Origin: Cryptomeria japonica
Taxonomy: Eukaryota; Streptophyta; Pinopsida; Cupressales; Cupressaceae
Assembly: GCF_030272615.1 (NCBI RefSeq)
Contig: NC_081413.1
Coordinates: forward strand, 187,824,669-187,888,668
Direction: 5' to 3'
DNA: 64,000 bases
Each line of letters opens with the position of its first letter. Positions within the stretch are counted from its first letter, which is position 1. The notes below the pieces were generated by a model that saw only the letters and a list, made by a program, of their open reading frames with translations, was not told the DNA's origin and made no database searches. The position numbers were made by a program, and so were the translations under genes. Positions 36,101 through 47,264 of this stretch are shown piece by piece.

Positions 36101-36681
36101 AGGGCTTATTGAAGAAGAGGGATTTCCCCCATGACTAATGGTTGTAGGTATGACATGTTGAGCTGATGTAGCCATGATGTTTGAAGTGAAAGTAGGAATA
36201 CTAGCCATTGGAGTGGTCAAAGGAATAGAATTATTGATTTGTGTAGAAGGTTGTGAATAACCTAAGTTCTCAGCACAGCTCTTTATAGGCATATCATTAG
36301 AATCAACAATATGAGCAATGCCATGCAATATATCAATTCCATTCTTATCACTTTGAATCATGCGCTTTAGGCCTTCAATTAATGGAAGAGCTTCATGATT
36401 AGGGTATTCTTGGGACATCCATTGTTGAAAGTTGTCAAATTAATTATCCAATTTTGAAAGTTAATCTATGGAAAATCTAGTCAAAGCTTTTTCTTTATCA
36501 TTAGAATCATCAATTGGGTGGATATGATGTTATTAGGATGAGAAGAATTAGCATTATCTTCATTAAAGAAGTCACCTAGATTAGGCTCCATTTCCTCGAG
36601 AATTAAACCTTGAGAAGCCTTAATTCTAATGCTTCATCTAATGGGGATAGTAGAGGTAGGACTAATAGTGGTAAAACTCAT
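33188..36681 (-). pseudogene. Element B gag-protease polyprotein pseudogene
   Basis: The probable start is ATG 36679-36681 (MSFTTISPTS). After one frameshift near 36530 the reading phase is constant to the final TAG at 33188-33190. Gag lies in 35887-35003: LELYNGKGDPLTHVKTFQTL, WYFSLPSYSITSFQQLANAF and RRIFI-type ISNLQKDIREKL. A zinc-finger-like CQFHRQPGHDTEKC is near 34930-34890, and a protease-like segment near 34545-34350 has LIDPSCMVNVI then LGYPWLSSM. The active-site triplet is Asp-Pro-Ser, so even the ancestor of this copy may have lacked activity. In-frame stops are at 36634, 36461, 36440, 35891, 35003, 34565, 34112, 33710, 33692 and 33662. All are explainable by a C-to-T change. Confidence 0.85.
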
Positions 36682-37535
36682 GCATTAGAGGGAAACTTTG
36701 AATTTTGAATTTTAGGAACAAATTTTGCAAAATTGAATAATGCAAAATTCAAGGAAATTATGATTACACAATTTGAACTTTGTTGAAAGGAGAAATGTCA
36801 CAATTTCTTAAATAATTTAAGCAATTGAGATTTAAAATTAAGGCCAATTGAATACCACTTAATTTCAAAACTAATTTTGCTAAAATTTGAATTTTAAAAC
36901 TCAGGGCAGATTAGAATTAACCACTTAATTTCAATTTTTTTCTTGAAAGTTGTGATATTGAAATTGAGAAGTATTTTTTTTGAAGTTTAGATAGGCGAAA
37001 TTGAGGTTTGAATGTGAAAATAGGACCCTAATAGGGTTTTGAAAAAGACAAGAAGTTGAATTGCAAATTTGAAATTGGTCAAACTTAATGGATAGGGCCA
37101 CCTTGAAGAATGTTTAGAAAACTGAAATTGATTGAAATTTGCACAAAATCCAATTAGTTTTGAAAATTAGGGTTTTAGGACCTAACCACTGAGTTTTAAA
37201 ATTTTGAATTTTGAATTTTGGAAATTGAAAATTTAAATTTTAGGCAAGAAGACAAATCTGAAAATATTCCTAAATCTGAAAAAATTAAATGTAAATTCAA
37301 GTTTTGCACAAGTTCAAATTGATTTTCAAAAATTAGGGTTTAGACAATCAATCTCTTAATTTTGTAAATTTGATTTGCAATTAATTTAAACAAGACAATG
37401 ATGAAATTGAATTTGACAATCAATGCAATTTAAACAAGACAATGATGAAATTGAATTAACCACTAAGTTTTATAAATTTGCAATAAAATTAAACTTGTAA
37501 ATGAAAAATATGCAATGATTTGAAATGTCAAGCAT
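36682..37535 (-). other. Leader of element B
   Basis: AT-rich, with many AATTTTGAATTTTGA-type runs and no open frame of note. It lies between the primer site and the gag start. Confidence 0.6.
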
Positions 37536-37555
37536 GTAAGACGTCAGGTTCACCA
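37536..37555 (-). promoter_or_regulatory. Primer binding site of element B, diverged tRNA-Trp type
   Basis: The minus strand reads TGGTGAACCTGACGTCTTAC, three bases from the LTR edge. It matches the tRNA-Trp 3' end at 14 of the first 15 positions and then diverges. Confidence 0.75.
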
Positions 37556-37558
37556 AAA

Positions 37559-38759
37559 TGTAATGTGGTGAAAAAGGGTGATGGAGAAGTCAAGAGGGAA
37601 GCTTTTCTCTCCTCAAGGAAATGAGTGAAAGTTTAGCAAAATATTCTCTTCAACCTCTCACACACATTACATTTAAAAGAGAGGGGGGGAGGGGGAATTC
37701 ACTAGATCCAATCTCAAGAGATTTAATGTTAAGTGAATTGACAATGAATTTAGAAAGTGAAAGTAACCCCTATTTTAGAATGCAATAGGTTGAATTATGC
37801 GATTTAAGACTAAGTGTAAAAGCAACAAAGAAATGATTATAAGTTGAGATAGAAATATGGGATGAAGCTGTGCACCCTAGAATTAGCAGATAAGGCTGAG
37901 ATGAAGCTCCCCTGCAAATTTGGGCAAAATTTGTTAGGATCGTATTGAAAGGGCACATGTTCCTCTGAAAAATCTGTGCACCAAAAAGGTTTTTTCCGCC
38001 TCTGAGAATGGAGTCCAAATCTACAAATACAACTGCGCACCTGCAACCCATACACATAAAAGAGAGGAAATGTTGTTGGGATTGGGAGTTTGCCTTCAGG
38101 TCAAACCCCATTTTTGGAGTTAACCAAATGATGAAAAGTACTTGCAAGTAATGAAAGTAAATGACTGAAATGAAATTCACCTCAAGGGAGGATGTAATTG
38201 AAATGTTGATAGAGTTGTTTGAAGGATATGTAAAATTGAATGTCAAGAGAGATCTCCATTTCAATGGTTGAATCCTTGACTTGAATGCGACACCTAGCCT
38301 TGAAAGGAGACTTGAGATGCTCAATGGATGCTTGAATGGACACTTGAATGCTTGAGTGCTTGATTTCACTTAGGATCACAATTTCCTCTTCATGTATGTA
38401 TCTTCTTAAACTTCCCGATTTATGCAAATGGGAGAGAGAATGTGTCTTATATATTCTCCAATTAGGGTTAATTGACTGATTTTTCGTTATAGGCCGACAT
38501 AGGGAAAAAATTTTTGCTTCCAAAATGTAAAGCCCAATGCAAAGTTTGAATGGAGGGGACCCCAAATAGGGCAAGGACAGGGGCACCACGCCCTTGTCTT
38601 GACCTAATTTAGGACAAGGAGAAGCAACAATGAGGAAATGCAAGCTTCAGGCAGTGTGAGCATGTCTCGGGTCTCTAATCAGGCTTAGGGATTCATTTCG
38701 CCAATGTGAAGACCCAAATGTGGTTGAAAATTGCAAGGTCGAAATTTTATGTTGCTACA
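37559..38759 (-). repeat. 5' LTR of element B
   Basis: 1201 bases, TG...CA, the partner of 31216-32412. A minus-strand TATA-like AATATATAAGACAC lies at about 38445-38458 and should start the genomic transcript. Open stretches within it (37770-38369, 38182-38643) mirror those in the other LTR and are shadows. Confidence 0.9.
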
Positions 38760-38764
38760 AATAA
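38760..38764. repeat. Target site duplication of element B, right copy
   Basis: AATAA immediately after the LTR end, identical to 31211-31215. Confidence 0.9.
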
Positions 38765-39544
38765 TTATAATTTCTAAACTCAATGTGGCCAAGGAGTTAA
38801 AAAAGCTAAATGATTAGTCAACTACCTGGATGGAATTTAACTAAGTAAACGAGAGAATTACTTAGCTATTTTATGCAATTGTTAACTGATTTACATGAAT
38901 GAGTGAAGTGGATTTTATTGACGAGTGAGACTTGAGTAAGTTTGAGTCAACTAATTAGACTAGGTAGCTAACTTGATGAGGTGGAATTGATTAATTGAGT
39001 TATTAGTGCACATCAGGTGAAAATAAATATTAATTTAATTTAGGATAATGTGTGAAAAAATAATTAATTAAATGTACAAATGAATATAAAATTATGAATA
39101 ATTAATTTATTAAATGGATGAATAATATCAACCAAATTTATTTGAATAACTAAGGAAATATTCAATTAAATTATTTGGCATTGGGTGCCCTGGGTGAGAA
39201 CATGATGATGTGTGTATTAGGTGAGGACATGATGAATTAGATGATGATTAGATGAAATCAAGACCTAGATGACAAGATTATTAGGTGATAAGGTCTTAGG
39301 GAATGGATGAATGAATTAGGTAATGATTTAAAAAAATAGATGATTAGTTGGTGAATATGGTCCTAAGAGATGAACAAATGGCAAGGTCTTGGAGGATTAA
39401 TGAATGGATTAGGTGATTAGATGAAGATAAAATATTTCAGCTATCTACAAAAATCACCGTGATGAACCTATAATTGATAAATTCCATCCCAACTATAATG
39501 GAGTACTAACCCTTACTTGTGCTCTCTCACAAACAAAACACAAG
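38765..39544. other. Gene-free AT-rich DNA right of element B
   Basis: Many TGATGA/TTAGGTGA-like short runs (39190-39430). No coding sense on either strand. Confidence 0.45.
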
Positions 39545-40125
39545 GGTAGGATGGGTGAATCATCAACCTTTAATATACACTAAAATAAGATTAACAACTC
39601 TAACAAAACCAAGGGAAACCAACACACATGATAGAGTGACTAGGAGCCATCACACCTTGACTAGACAACACAACCATCAATTTCCTAAATGAGTATAAAG
39701 AGAGTAGTAACCACCTCCAATTCACTTAACAACATTATTGATAATGGCTAAACATAGGGTAAAATCATCACAAGGGGTTTCATTACTATAAGATATTATC
39801 CCTCCACCAATTGGAATGACAATGAGTTATTTTCAAGCAATAAAATGCTTCCCAAAACAAAAGGTGCCATAACTCCTTGAGTATGACACTTGTTGACAAA
39901 ATGACATGTGAAGACTCACTAGGACAAGGGGAAAAATTTTTGCACATAAAGTTTCCCTAGAAATTGGTTGAAAGACCTCATTGACCAACAAAATACATGA
40001 CAACATAAAGGATTGTAGTGCACCTATAGGACATTGGTGCCTAGATAGGACACTAGCATGCTAGAGGGCTCTAACAAAAGTTCATTAGTGTCTTACATCT
40101 ACATTGGCATCCTGGTTTGGTGCTA
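39545..40125. repeat. Dispersed diverged repeat, copy 2
   Basis: Partner of 29070-29640 in the same orientation, with the landmarks listed there. The pair flanks element B at a distance. Confidence 0.6.
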
Positions 40126-41039
40126 GAGTCCTAAAAAACAACATGGCCACTAAAATAGGATTTATAGCATCCTTTATTGTTGAGAATTCATCTCTTTTAT
40201 CTAGCATGGACACTAAAATAGGATTCATTATGTGTCTATCCAATTTAATTGTGTTGACAAACACACCCAATAGCAAAAGTGACCTGATGCAATTTTTATT
40301 AAATTATGTTGAAAAATTCAAAGCATATTTATCATAAGTTTTATTAGCTCATACCATTTAGTCCATGGTAAAACTCACCATTTGATTATAATGAAATATC
40401 TCATTGTATATGAAGAGTGTCGCATTAAGTGTCCCACACGCCACCTTAATTTAATGATATGGCATTGGCAGCTTGGTTTTTTTGAATCATTTATATTCTT
40501 TCTTTTGTGGGAGGTTTGTTCTTATGTCAATAGTATCATAAATGAAAAAAACTTCAATGTGCATAAAATATATTTATATTTTTGGATTTAAACTATGAGT
40601 ACATATTTATTGTAATCTCCTTACAATTGGTGGTTTTATTTACTCTATGATTATTGTAAACAAATATAGTTTGTGCACTATCAAGCAAAGTTTCAATCAC
40701 TAAGAAGGTGTAAATCTATGAAAAGGGATTATTGAACAAAGATCAACCACATCATCATCTTCAAAATGAATCAAACACCATTCTAAATCATTAGATGAGA
40801 AATGAGATTTTCTCATTTCTTGCATCTTGGATTGCAAGGTTGATAAGATATTCTCATATTTGTCTTCTTCCCATCCTATATAGAATCCAATGAATTATTG
40901 ATCCATTTATGATGTAAAATTCATGATTTGTGTGTTGTATTTCAGATATATATATATTTTTATTTGTTAGTTATTTTTTTTTATCTTTCTAATAGTAGAA
41001 ATTTTGAAGCTAAATACAAGTTAAAAATAAAAATAATGT
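40126..41039. other. Gene-free AT-rich DNA
   Basis: No gene supported. An AT dinucleotide run lies near 40946-40960. Confidence 0.45.
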
Positions 41040-41600
41040 GTATTTCAATCTACAAATGTTTAGTTCATGATTTGTATGTATATGCAGGGACATCCAAGTT
41101 GAGACACACAATGTGTAGTTCAACTAAATCACATATTTAAAATTTGTGGGTTGAAATATAAAAATTCTTATATAGTTCGACCTATACATATTTGGTTATT
41201 TATTTTAATCAATGATGAAAAAAAATATAAAGATAAATTTACTTAGTTTGAAATTTTTTACTTACTTTATTTTAATTTTTCGTGTTTAAAATTTTATGAA
41301 TTTTGTTGAGATTTGCACATTAGCAAAGAAAATATTATATAATTGAATGTTGGTAAAGAAAATTGCAAGTTGAAAAACATAATGCGTATTTCAACCCACA
41401 TATTTAGTTCATGGTTTGTAATACATGTTTAATTTTTTTGGCCTTATTAGTTGATTCATAATTTGTTGTGTTTGAAATATTGGGATTTTTTATATTTTAA
41501 AGATGAATATTGTGTAGTTGAATATTGGTGAATACACTTATAAGGCACACTATATATTTCAACTTGCACATGTTTAGTTTATCATTTATAAGATGTCTTT
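41040..41600. repeat. Scattered palindromic motif, first cluster
   Basis: Copies near 41090, 41369 and 41548 follow the pattern TTGAAACACACA, one or two bases, then TGTGTAGTTCAA, followed by CCTACACATGTTTAGTT in good copies. The two 12-base arms are near reverse complements. 41075-41310 is also closely similar to 46915-47145 over more than 200 bases. Confidence 0.65.
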
Positions 41601-43399
41601 CACATTTCTAACTTTATCAGTTCATTTGAAAGACAGATCTCTATTTTAGCTATACAATTATTCATTATTGGGTGGGAATATTTTGAACCCTTTTTAGCCA
41701 AATATATCTCTCTCAAATCTTAACGTCCTTTCCTTGGCCCTAGCTTTTGACCTTGCCTTGACCACCTTTGCTTCTCCTACACTTGCAACAAGATGATCTG
41801 AGATAGGATGGAGTAAGATAAATTTAATGGTAGCTAAAACTTTTATGGTCATCATTTTTTTTATCTTGTTGAGAGGGTGATTATCTCTTTACTAATTAAA
41901 TAATTACTTGTAAAATGACCAATTTTGTTGTTTTCAACAATGCTTGTTCTATTGCTTTTTATATTATTGAGACATTATGGAAGGGGAAAAATGATTCACA
42001 TCAATATTTTAACAATGCTACTATTAATAGTGACACAACTCAAAATAATATTCAAGTTTGATGAGATATCTAGATCCTTGGACCCTAATGGCTCTCATGG
42101 GGACCTTTAGGTTTAGAAAACATACTCTAAAAAAGATGCCCTTGTAGGTAAAACCAATTGGGTCTATATAATCCACCAAGTTAACTATTGTGTTCATATA
42201 AGATGCATGTTTCTAGGTTGTCTTATTTCATCATATATTTATCATTCCCACCTCTTATATCTATTTGTATGGTGTATCATTATAGAGTTACAAATCAAGT
42301 AGTTTAAAATTTACATGATATACATAGTAATTTGATTATAGAAATTGTAGCTTATCAAGTATTTAGATATGAATATTCTATTTTAATGATCTTTATGTGA
42401 GTGTAGCACCAATTGAAGTGGCTAATCAAGTAGATTTCTGGCTAATACGTTTTAGTCTAGATCTATCAAGTTGAATGGATGAATCATATATTGATTACTA
42501 GACTAGTATATATTGTGATGTACCATACTCATAAGGGTCATCAATGGAGTTGTTTTTGGTAATGTTTTGATAATTAATGTTTTATTGCTTACAAAAGTTT
42601 GATTTTTAACTTTTCTTGTAGGCTTATGTAACTCAAGATGATAAAAAGCATTGGTTAGAGAAATCCACATTAGTCGAGACTACACTCATTGAAATAAATC
42701 TTTAAGAATGCATAAACACTCCCATAGGAAACTAACATTTAAGGGGAATAAGATACAAGGATGATAGAAGAATGAGCATTGCCTTAGAGATTTCCATGAG
42801 GTCAAGGTTTATGTTTCTAGATGAACCAATAAGTGCTTTAGATAGGTAAAATTAGTTAATAATAGAGCCTAGCTCTATAATAACATCAAAGTAACTATTT
42901 AATGAAATTTATTATTATTCATGATTCACTAGAAACTACTATTGGCTGGGACTTGTTGAGATATTACATATATTGCTTTGTAATGAATCGTTAACAATAG
43001 CACATCTATATTTTTGTTAGTCAAATGTTACAAAATTTGGCCCAAGATGGGCATGCTATATAATAATTTTTTTTGCATCAACCTAGTAGTAAGGTTTTTA
43101 ACTATCTAATAGTCTCCAAATGTTTTATGGAAAAAAATACTATATAAATTGGAAATGCATCAAGTAGGTATGTGAAGTAAGGTCAACCTTAAGGTTATAA
43201 AATCAAGATTGTTACCAATCTAGAAAACATAAACTTAAGACGTTCAATTATTTAGGAATTAAAACTATACCGATGCGTAATAAAATATAAGATGATGGAT
43301 AATCTTTTCGTCACAATTGACTTATTTGGTAGTTTCTATTGAATGTCTATTTGGGTGTTGAAAAGTTTTTTATTAGGGACAATTGATTGCATTATTAAG
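41601..43399. other. Gene-free AT-rich DNA inside the palindromic-motif region
   Basis: No coding sense recognised on either strand and no clear insertion boundaries. It may be part of whatever carried the LINE ORF1 relic that follows. Confidence 0.4.
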
Positions 43400-44580
43400 A
43401 TATTGATTTATGTACTAGTAACATGATGTATTATTGTCCAGAGGCATGTCTTAAAGAGTGGGGTGTTGATTTTGATAGGTATGTGGTTGATTCCGCTATT
43501 GTGGGTTCTTGTTTGAAGGCTGCTATTGTGAATAGTGTGCCTGAGACTCCTTTGTGGAATGGGTATAGTGCATCTTTGCATCTCACACTTTGTAATCCCT
43601 TTGTATCGAGTTTGGGGGAATTGTCTCTTGCTATTTCTCCTGTTTAGGCTCTTAGGGATCCTTTAGATGCTATTGATCTTGCATCTGATGTGTTTGATAG
43701 TTTAGTGAATGGTTCTAAGGGTCTTCCTAGACTTGGAATCGCTTCCCCTACTCATGACCACCTCATGCCATAGTGGAAGGGAAAATTTTTGTCCATGATT
43801 CTCTCTTGGTTAAGATGACTACATAGTTTCAAAAACTCATTGGTTGGGAGATTTTGTAGTAATCAACCTAACATTGATATTGTTCAAAAATGGGTGTTTC
43901 GGATTTGGAAACCTAAGGGTTAGGTAGAGGTTTTCTCCATGTTGAATATTTTTTTCTTGTTTTCCTTTTCCTCTTCTAAATATTTCTCTAGGGTTCTTTA
44001 GGACGGTTCTTGGCTAATCAGTCTAATGGCCTTTGTCTTAAAAATTGGTCTCCATGTCTTAACCCATTGAGTGTGACTCCTTCAAGTTCCCTATTTGGGT
44101 TTGTTTGCCAAGTTTGATTTTGTAGTTTTGGACGAGGAGGTTTTCATGCTTACTGACAATACATTTGAGCAATACTTTGTTGCTGACAAGCTTACTATTT
44201 TTTTTATTACGTGCTCATTTTTGTGTACTTGTGAAAAAAGACAAAGTGTTTCCTTCTTAAGTCACTTTATCTTCCAAAATGGGTGTTTGGGTACAAAAAA
44301 TAGTTTTTGAAGACTCTTTTGTTATTTGTCAACAATGTTGTAAAGTAGGCCATGCCACAACCAACTACTTGAGTATCAAGAAACACCACTCCATTTGGAG
44401 AAAAAAGAAGATTTTGGCTACTGTCATAGAGAAATGTTCTACTTTTTTTGAAGTTATGCAAAAGGATGATAATAAGAGAAAATATCCTATAGAGTATAGA
44501 ACTATGGATCCCTCTTTAACAGTCCCTGGATTGGTTAAAGATGTTGCTAGTGATCATTCCCCAAAAAAGAAGTATTGAAT
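43400..44580 (+). pseudogene. LINE ORF1 relic (DUF4283-like and zinc-knuckle)
   Basis: On the plus strand, in several broken frames, 44025-44130 reads NWSPCLNPLS and then FPIWVCLPSL followed by a stop and FW, matching the DUF4283-like pattern of plant LINE ORF1. At 44327-44368 CQQCCKVGHATTNY is a zinc knuckle whose last Cys has become Tyr. The 74-codon open stretch at 43423-43647 may be the N-terminal part. No endonuclease or reverse transcriptase follows. It is unrelated in position to the LINE at 8-13 kb and on the opposite strand. Confidence 0.6.
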
Positions 44581-45106
44581 TGTTGGATCCTTGTTCTATG
44601 ATGAAGCAAAAATCATTGGATCATTTTGGCTTCAAACCACTCTAACTTTGGGATGGTTGGTTGTAATTTTTTTTAGTACTTTTGGTCCATCTTTGTCTCT
44701 CTTGTGGATAGTTTTGGCTTCAAATCTCTGTTGGATCATTTTGGCTTCAAACCATCTTGACTTTGGAATGGTTGGTTGTAAAGTTTTGTAGTACTTCGGT
44801 TCATCTTTTTCTCTCGTGTTTCATGTTGTCCTATTATGCTTAATGCCTATCTTTTCCACTTTTGTAAAAAGGTCAGGGTCCTTTCACAATCCTTGCTTAT
44901 CTTAATAAAAAACATGACAATACCTCTTGTTCATATGAAATCAAATATGCAAGACATCATATTGTGTAATTGAATGTTGGCGAAGAAAATTACAAGTTGA
45001 AAAACACATTGTGTGTTTCAACCTACACATGATTATTTGATGATTTTGAAGATGTCTTTGAAATTGATGACCTTCTTAGGTGACATGTAGGTTGAAACAA
45101 ACATTG
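44581..45106. repeat. Palindromic-motif DNA, second cluster, and short duplicate runs
   Basis: TTGGATCATTTTGGCTTCAA occurs at about 44613 and again near 44728, in ~110-base repeats. The palindromic motif recurs near 44995 and at 45088, where it is cut by the solo LTR. Confidence 0.55.
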
Positions 45107-45111
45107 TTTAG
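45107..45111. repeat. Target site duplication of the solo LTR, left copy
   Basis: TTTAG, identical to 46322-46326. Confidence 0.85.
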
Positions 45112-46321
45112 TGTAGACGTCTAAAATTAATTAAATTAAATATCTAATTAATTTAAGCCTTTACACATAATTAATTCAATTAATTGTGTTAGTCCTCTTC
45201 CTCTTAAAATTAATTAAATATTATTTAATTAATTTTATCATTGCAATATTATAATTAATTTATCAAAAATTAATTATTCCCTACTCTTCTAAATCATTTC
45301 AAATATCATTAATTATTCTAAATTCTTCTTAGTTAATTAATTATTAATTAATTTTAATTAATTAACTTAAGTCATGTAATTCCTACAAATTCTTCTAATT
45401 CTCACTTAGCCTAATTAATTATTCTAGAATCATGCTTATCGTTATTCCTCAATTTTTAAATTCCTCCACTCATTCTCTCTCCTCATGTCACATCCTCCTA
45501 ACTTTCCCACTTGCACTCTAATCACTCATTAAGCCACCTAATCAATCTCTTTAATCATTTGCACATCCCTAATCACCTTGATTAGGGACGAGTCATCTCT
45601 TTGCCATAATTCTACCCACTTTGATCCTTTCAAGAAAATTCAAATTCTTTGAATCTCCCCATGCACCCTCTTCCCAAGGAATTTTTAACTCCTTTTCTCA
45701 TTTAGTCCTCCCACACATCCTCTTATTTTGGAATTTTTAATTCCTCCTCCCTTCCCCCAAGGAATTTTATATTGCCTTTTCTCTTCCCAATGTACTTGAG
45801 AGCTCTTCTCCATGAATCTTGAGAGGTATGGAGACAAGAAATGCCTTTATGACATATCTCTTGGATCCCACACCTTGTCCTCTCAATCCTCTCCCACTCT
45901 TTCTTTCAATCCTATCCCTCCATTTCGAAATCAATCTTGGCCCTCCATTTTGACCTCCTCCAATATATAATTGGAGTCTCCTCTCCTCACAATCATCCAC
46001 TTCTCATGCATTGTCATGTTGTCCATTTTAGTTTCAAGATCATCCATAGCACCATCATAATGCTCAAATCTTTTCTCACTTAGCTAATCTATTTCATCCT
46101 ACCCAATCACCCAATCCAATTTCTTGTTGTGTAGTGGAGAGAAATCCACACCAATCCTGTCAAAGAGCCAATCCAATCTAGTGGAGAAGGGGCGTATTCT
46201 TCACTTCAGCTAAGGCTCAATCTGAGGGAGGAGAAGGTATAAAGTGCCATTTGAATATTCATGATTTATTTATGTTTTTATGATTAATATATGCATGTGA
46301 ACAACCATTTTCTCATCTTCA
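45112..46321. mobile_element. Solo LTR, 1210 bases
   Basis: Begins TGTAGACGTC and ends TCATCTTCA, with TTTAG on both sides. It splits a copy of the palindromic motif. There is no internal region, primer site or second LTR, so it is best read as a solo LTR left by recombination. The left third is rich in TTAATTAA-type runs. Transcription direction is unclear. A 77-codon minus-strand open stretch inside it (45767-46000) is not a gene. Confidence 0.8.
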
Positions 46322-46326
46322 TTTAG
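46322..46326. repeat. Target site duplication of the solo LTR, right copy
   Basis: TTTAG directly after the CA end. Confidence 0.85.
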
Positions 46327-46589
46327 TTTAACCTTCACATGTTTAGTTGTTTAAAACTTGTATGTTTGAGCACACATTGTGTGGGTCAACCTACACATGT
46401 TTAGTTGGTAGTTTAAACATACATTGTGTAGTTCAATTTGAAGATGTTTAATTGTTTATTTTATTCGATTATAAAATTAAAGAAATATTATTTTGTCTCT
46501 TTGAAATCTTTATCTCTAGTTCACTTTTTTGTGTGTTTAAAAATTTAAGAAATTTCTTGATGTATAAATGATGATAATTCTGTTTACAT
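46327..46589. repeat. Palindromic-motif DNA, third cluster
   Basis: Remainder of the motif cut by the solo LTR, then copies near 46382 and 46415 (ACACATTGTGTGGGTCAACC and ACATACATTGTGTAGTTCAA). Confidence 0.6.
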
Positions 46590-46912
<323 letters not shown>

Positions 46913-47259
46913 ATGTATATGTAGGGATATGCAAGTTGAGACACACAATGTGTAGTTCAACGAAATCACATATTTAAAATTTGTAGGTTGAAACATAAAA
47001 ATTCTTATATAGTTCAACCTATACATATTTGGTTATTTATTTTAATCAATCATGAAAAAAATAAAATAAAGACAATTTACTTAGTTTGAAATTTTTTACT
47101 TACTTTATTTTAATTTTCCGTGTTTAAAATTTTATGAATTTTGTTGACTCACAAATAAGGATAGTTTCCTTACTATTCAAACAAAATATAGGTTGAAATA
47201 CACATTGTCTATTTCAACCTTCACATGTTTTGTTGTTTAAATCATGCAAGTTGAAACAT
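46913..47259. repeat. Palindromic-motif DNA, fourth cluster
   Basis: Copies near 46930 and 47191. The whole stretch 46915-47145 repeats 41075-41310 with few differences, and a further copy near 47250 is cut by the next insertion. Confidence 0.65.
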
Positions 47260-47264
47260 ACTAT
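47260..47264. repeat. Target site duplication, left copy
   Basis: ACTAT, identical to 50709-50713. Confidence 0.8.

Larger units (their letters stand above)
31216..38759 (-). mobile_element. Element B: complete non-autonomous LTR retrotransposon (gag-protease only)
   Basis: Two direct LTRs (31216-32412 and 37559-38759) begin TGTAATGTGG and end GCTACA on the plus strand. They are flanked by the target duplication AATAA at 31211-31215 and 38760-38764. The coding frame, primer site and polypurine tract all place it on the minus strand, so the 5' LTR is 37559-38759. The internal 5.1 kb encodes a broken gag and protease-like region and a Pro/Ser-rich tail. No reverse transcriptase, RNase H or integrase motif is present. 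It therefore depended on a partner element. Its primer type and domain order resemble element A. Confidence 0.92.

Noticed and set aside
37770-38643. Two overlapping minus-strand open frames of 199 and 153 codons
   Set aside because: They lie in the 5' LTR of element B and recur in broken form in the other LTR; no domain sense.
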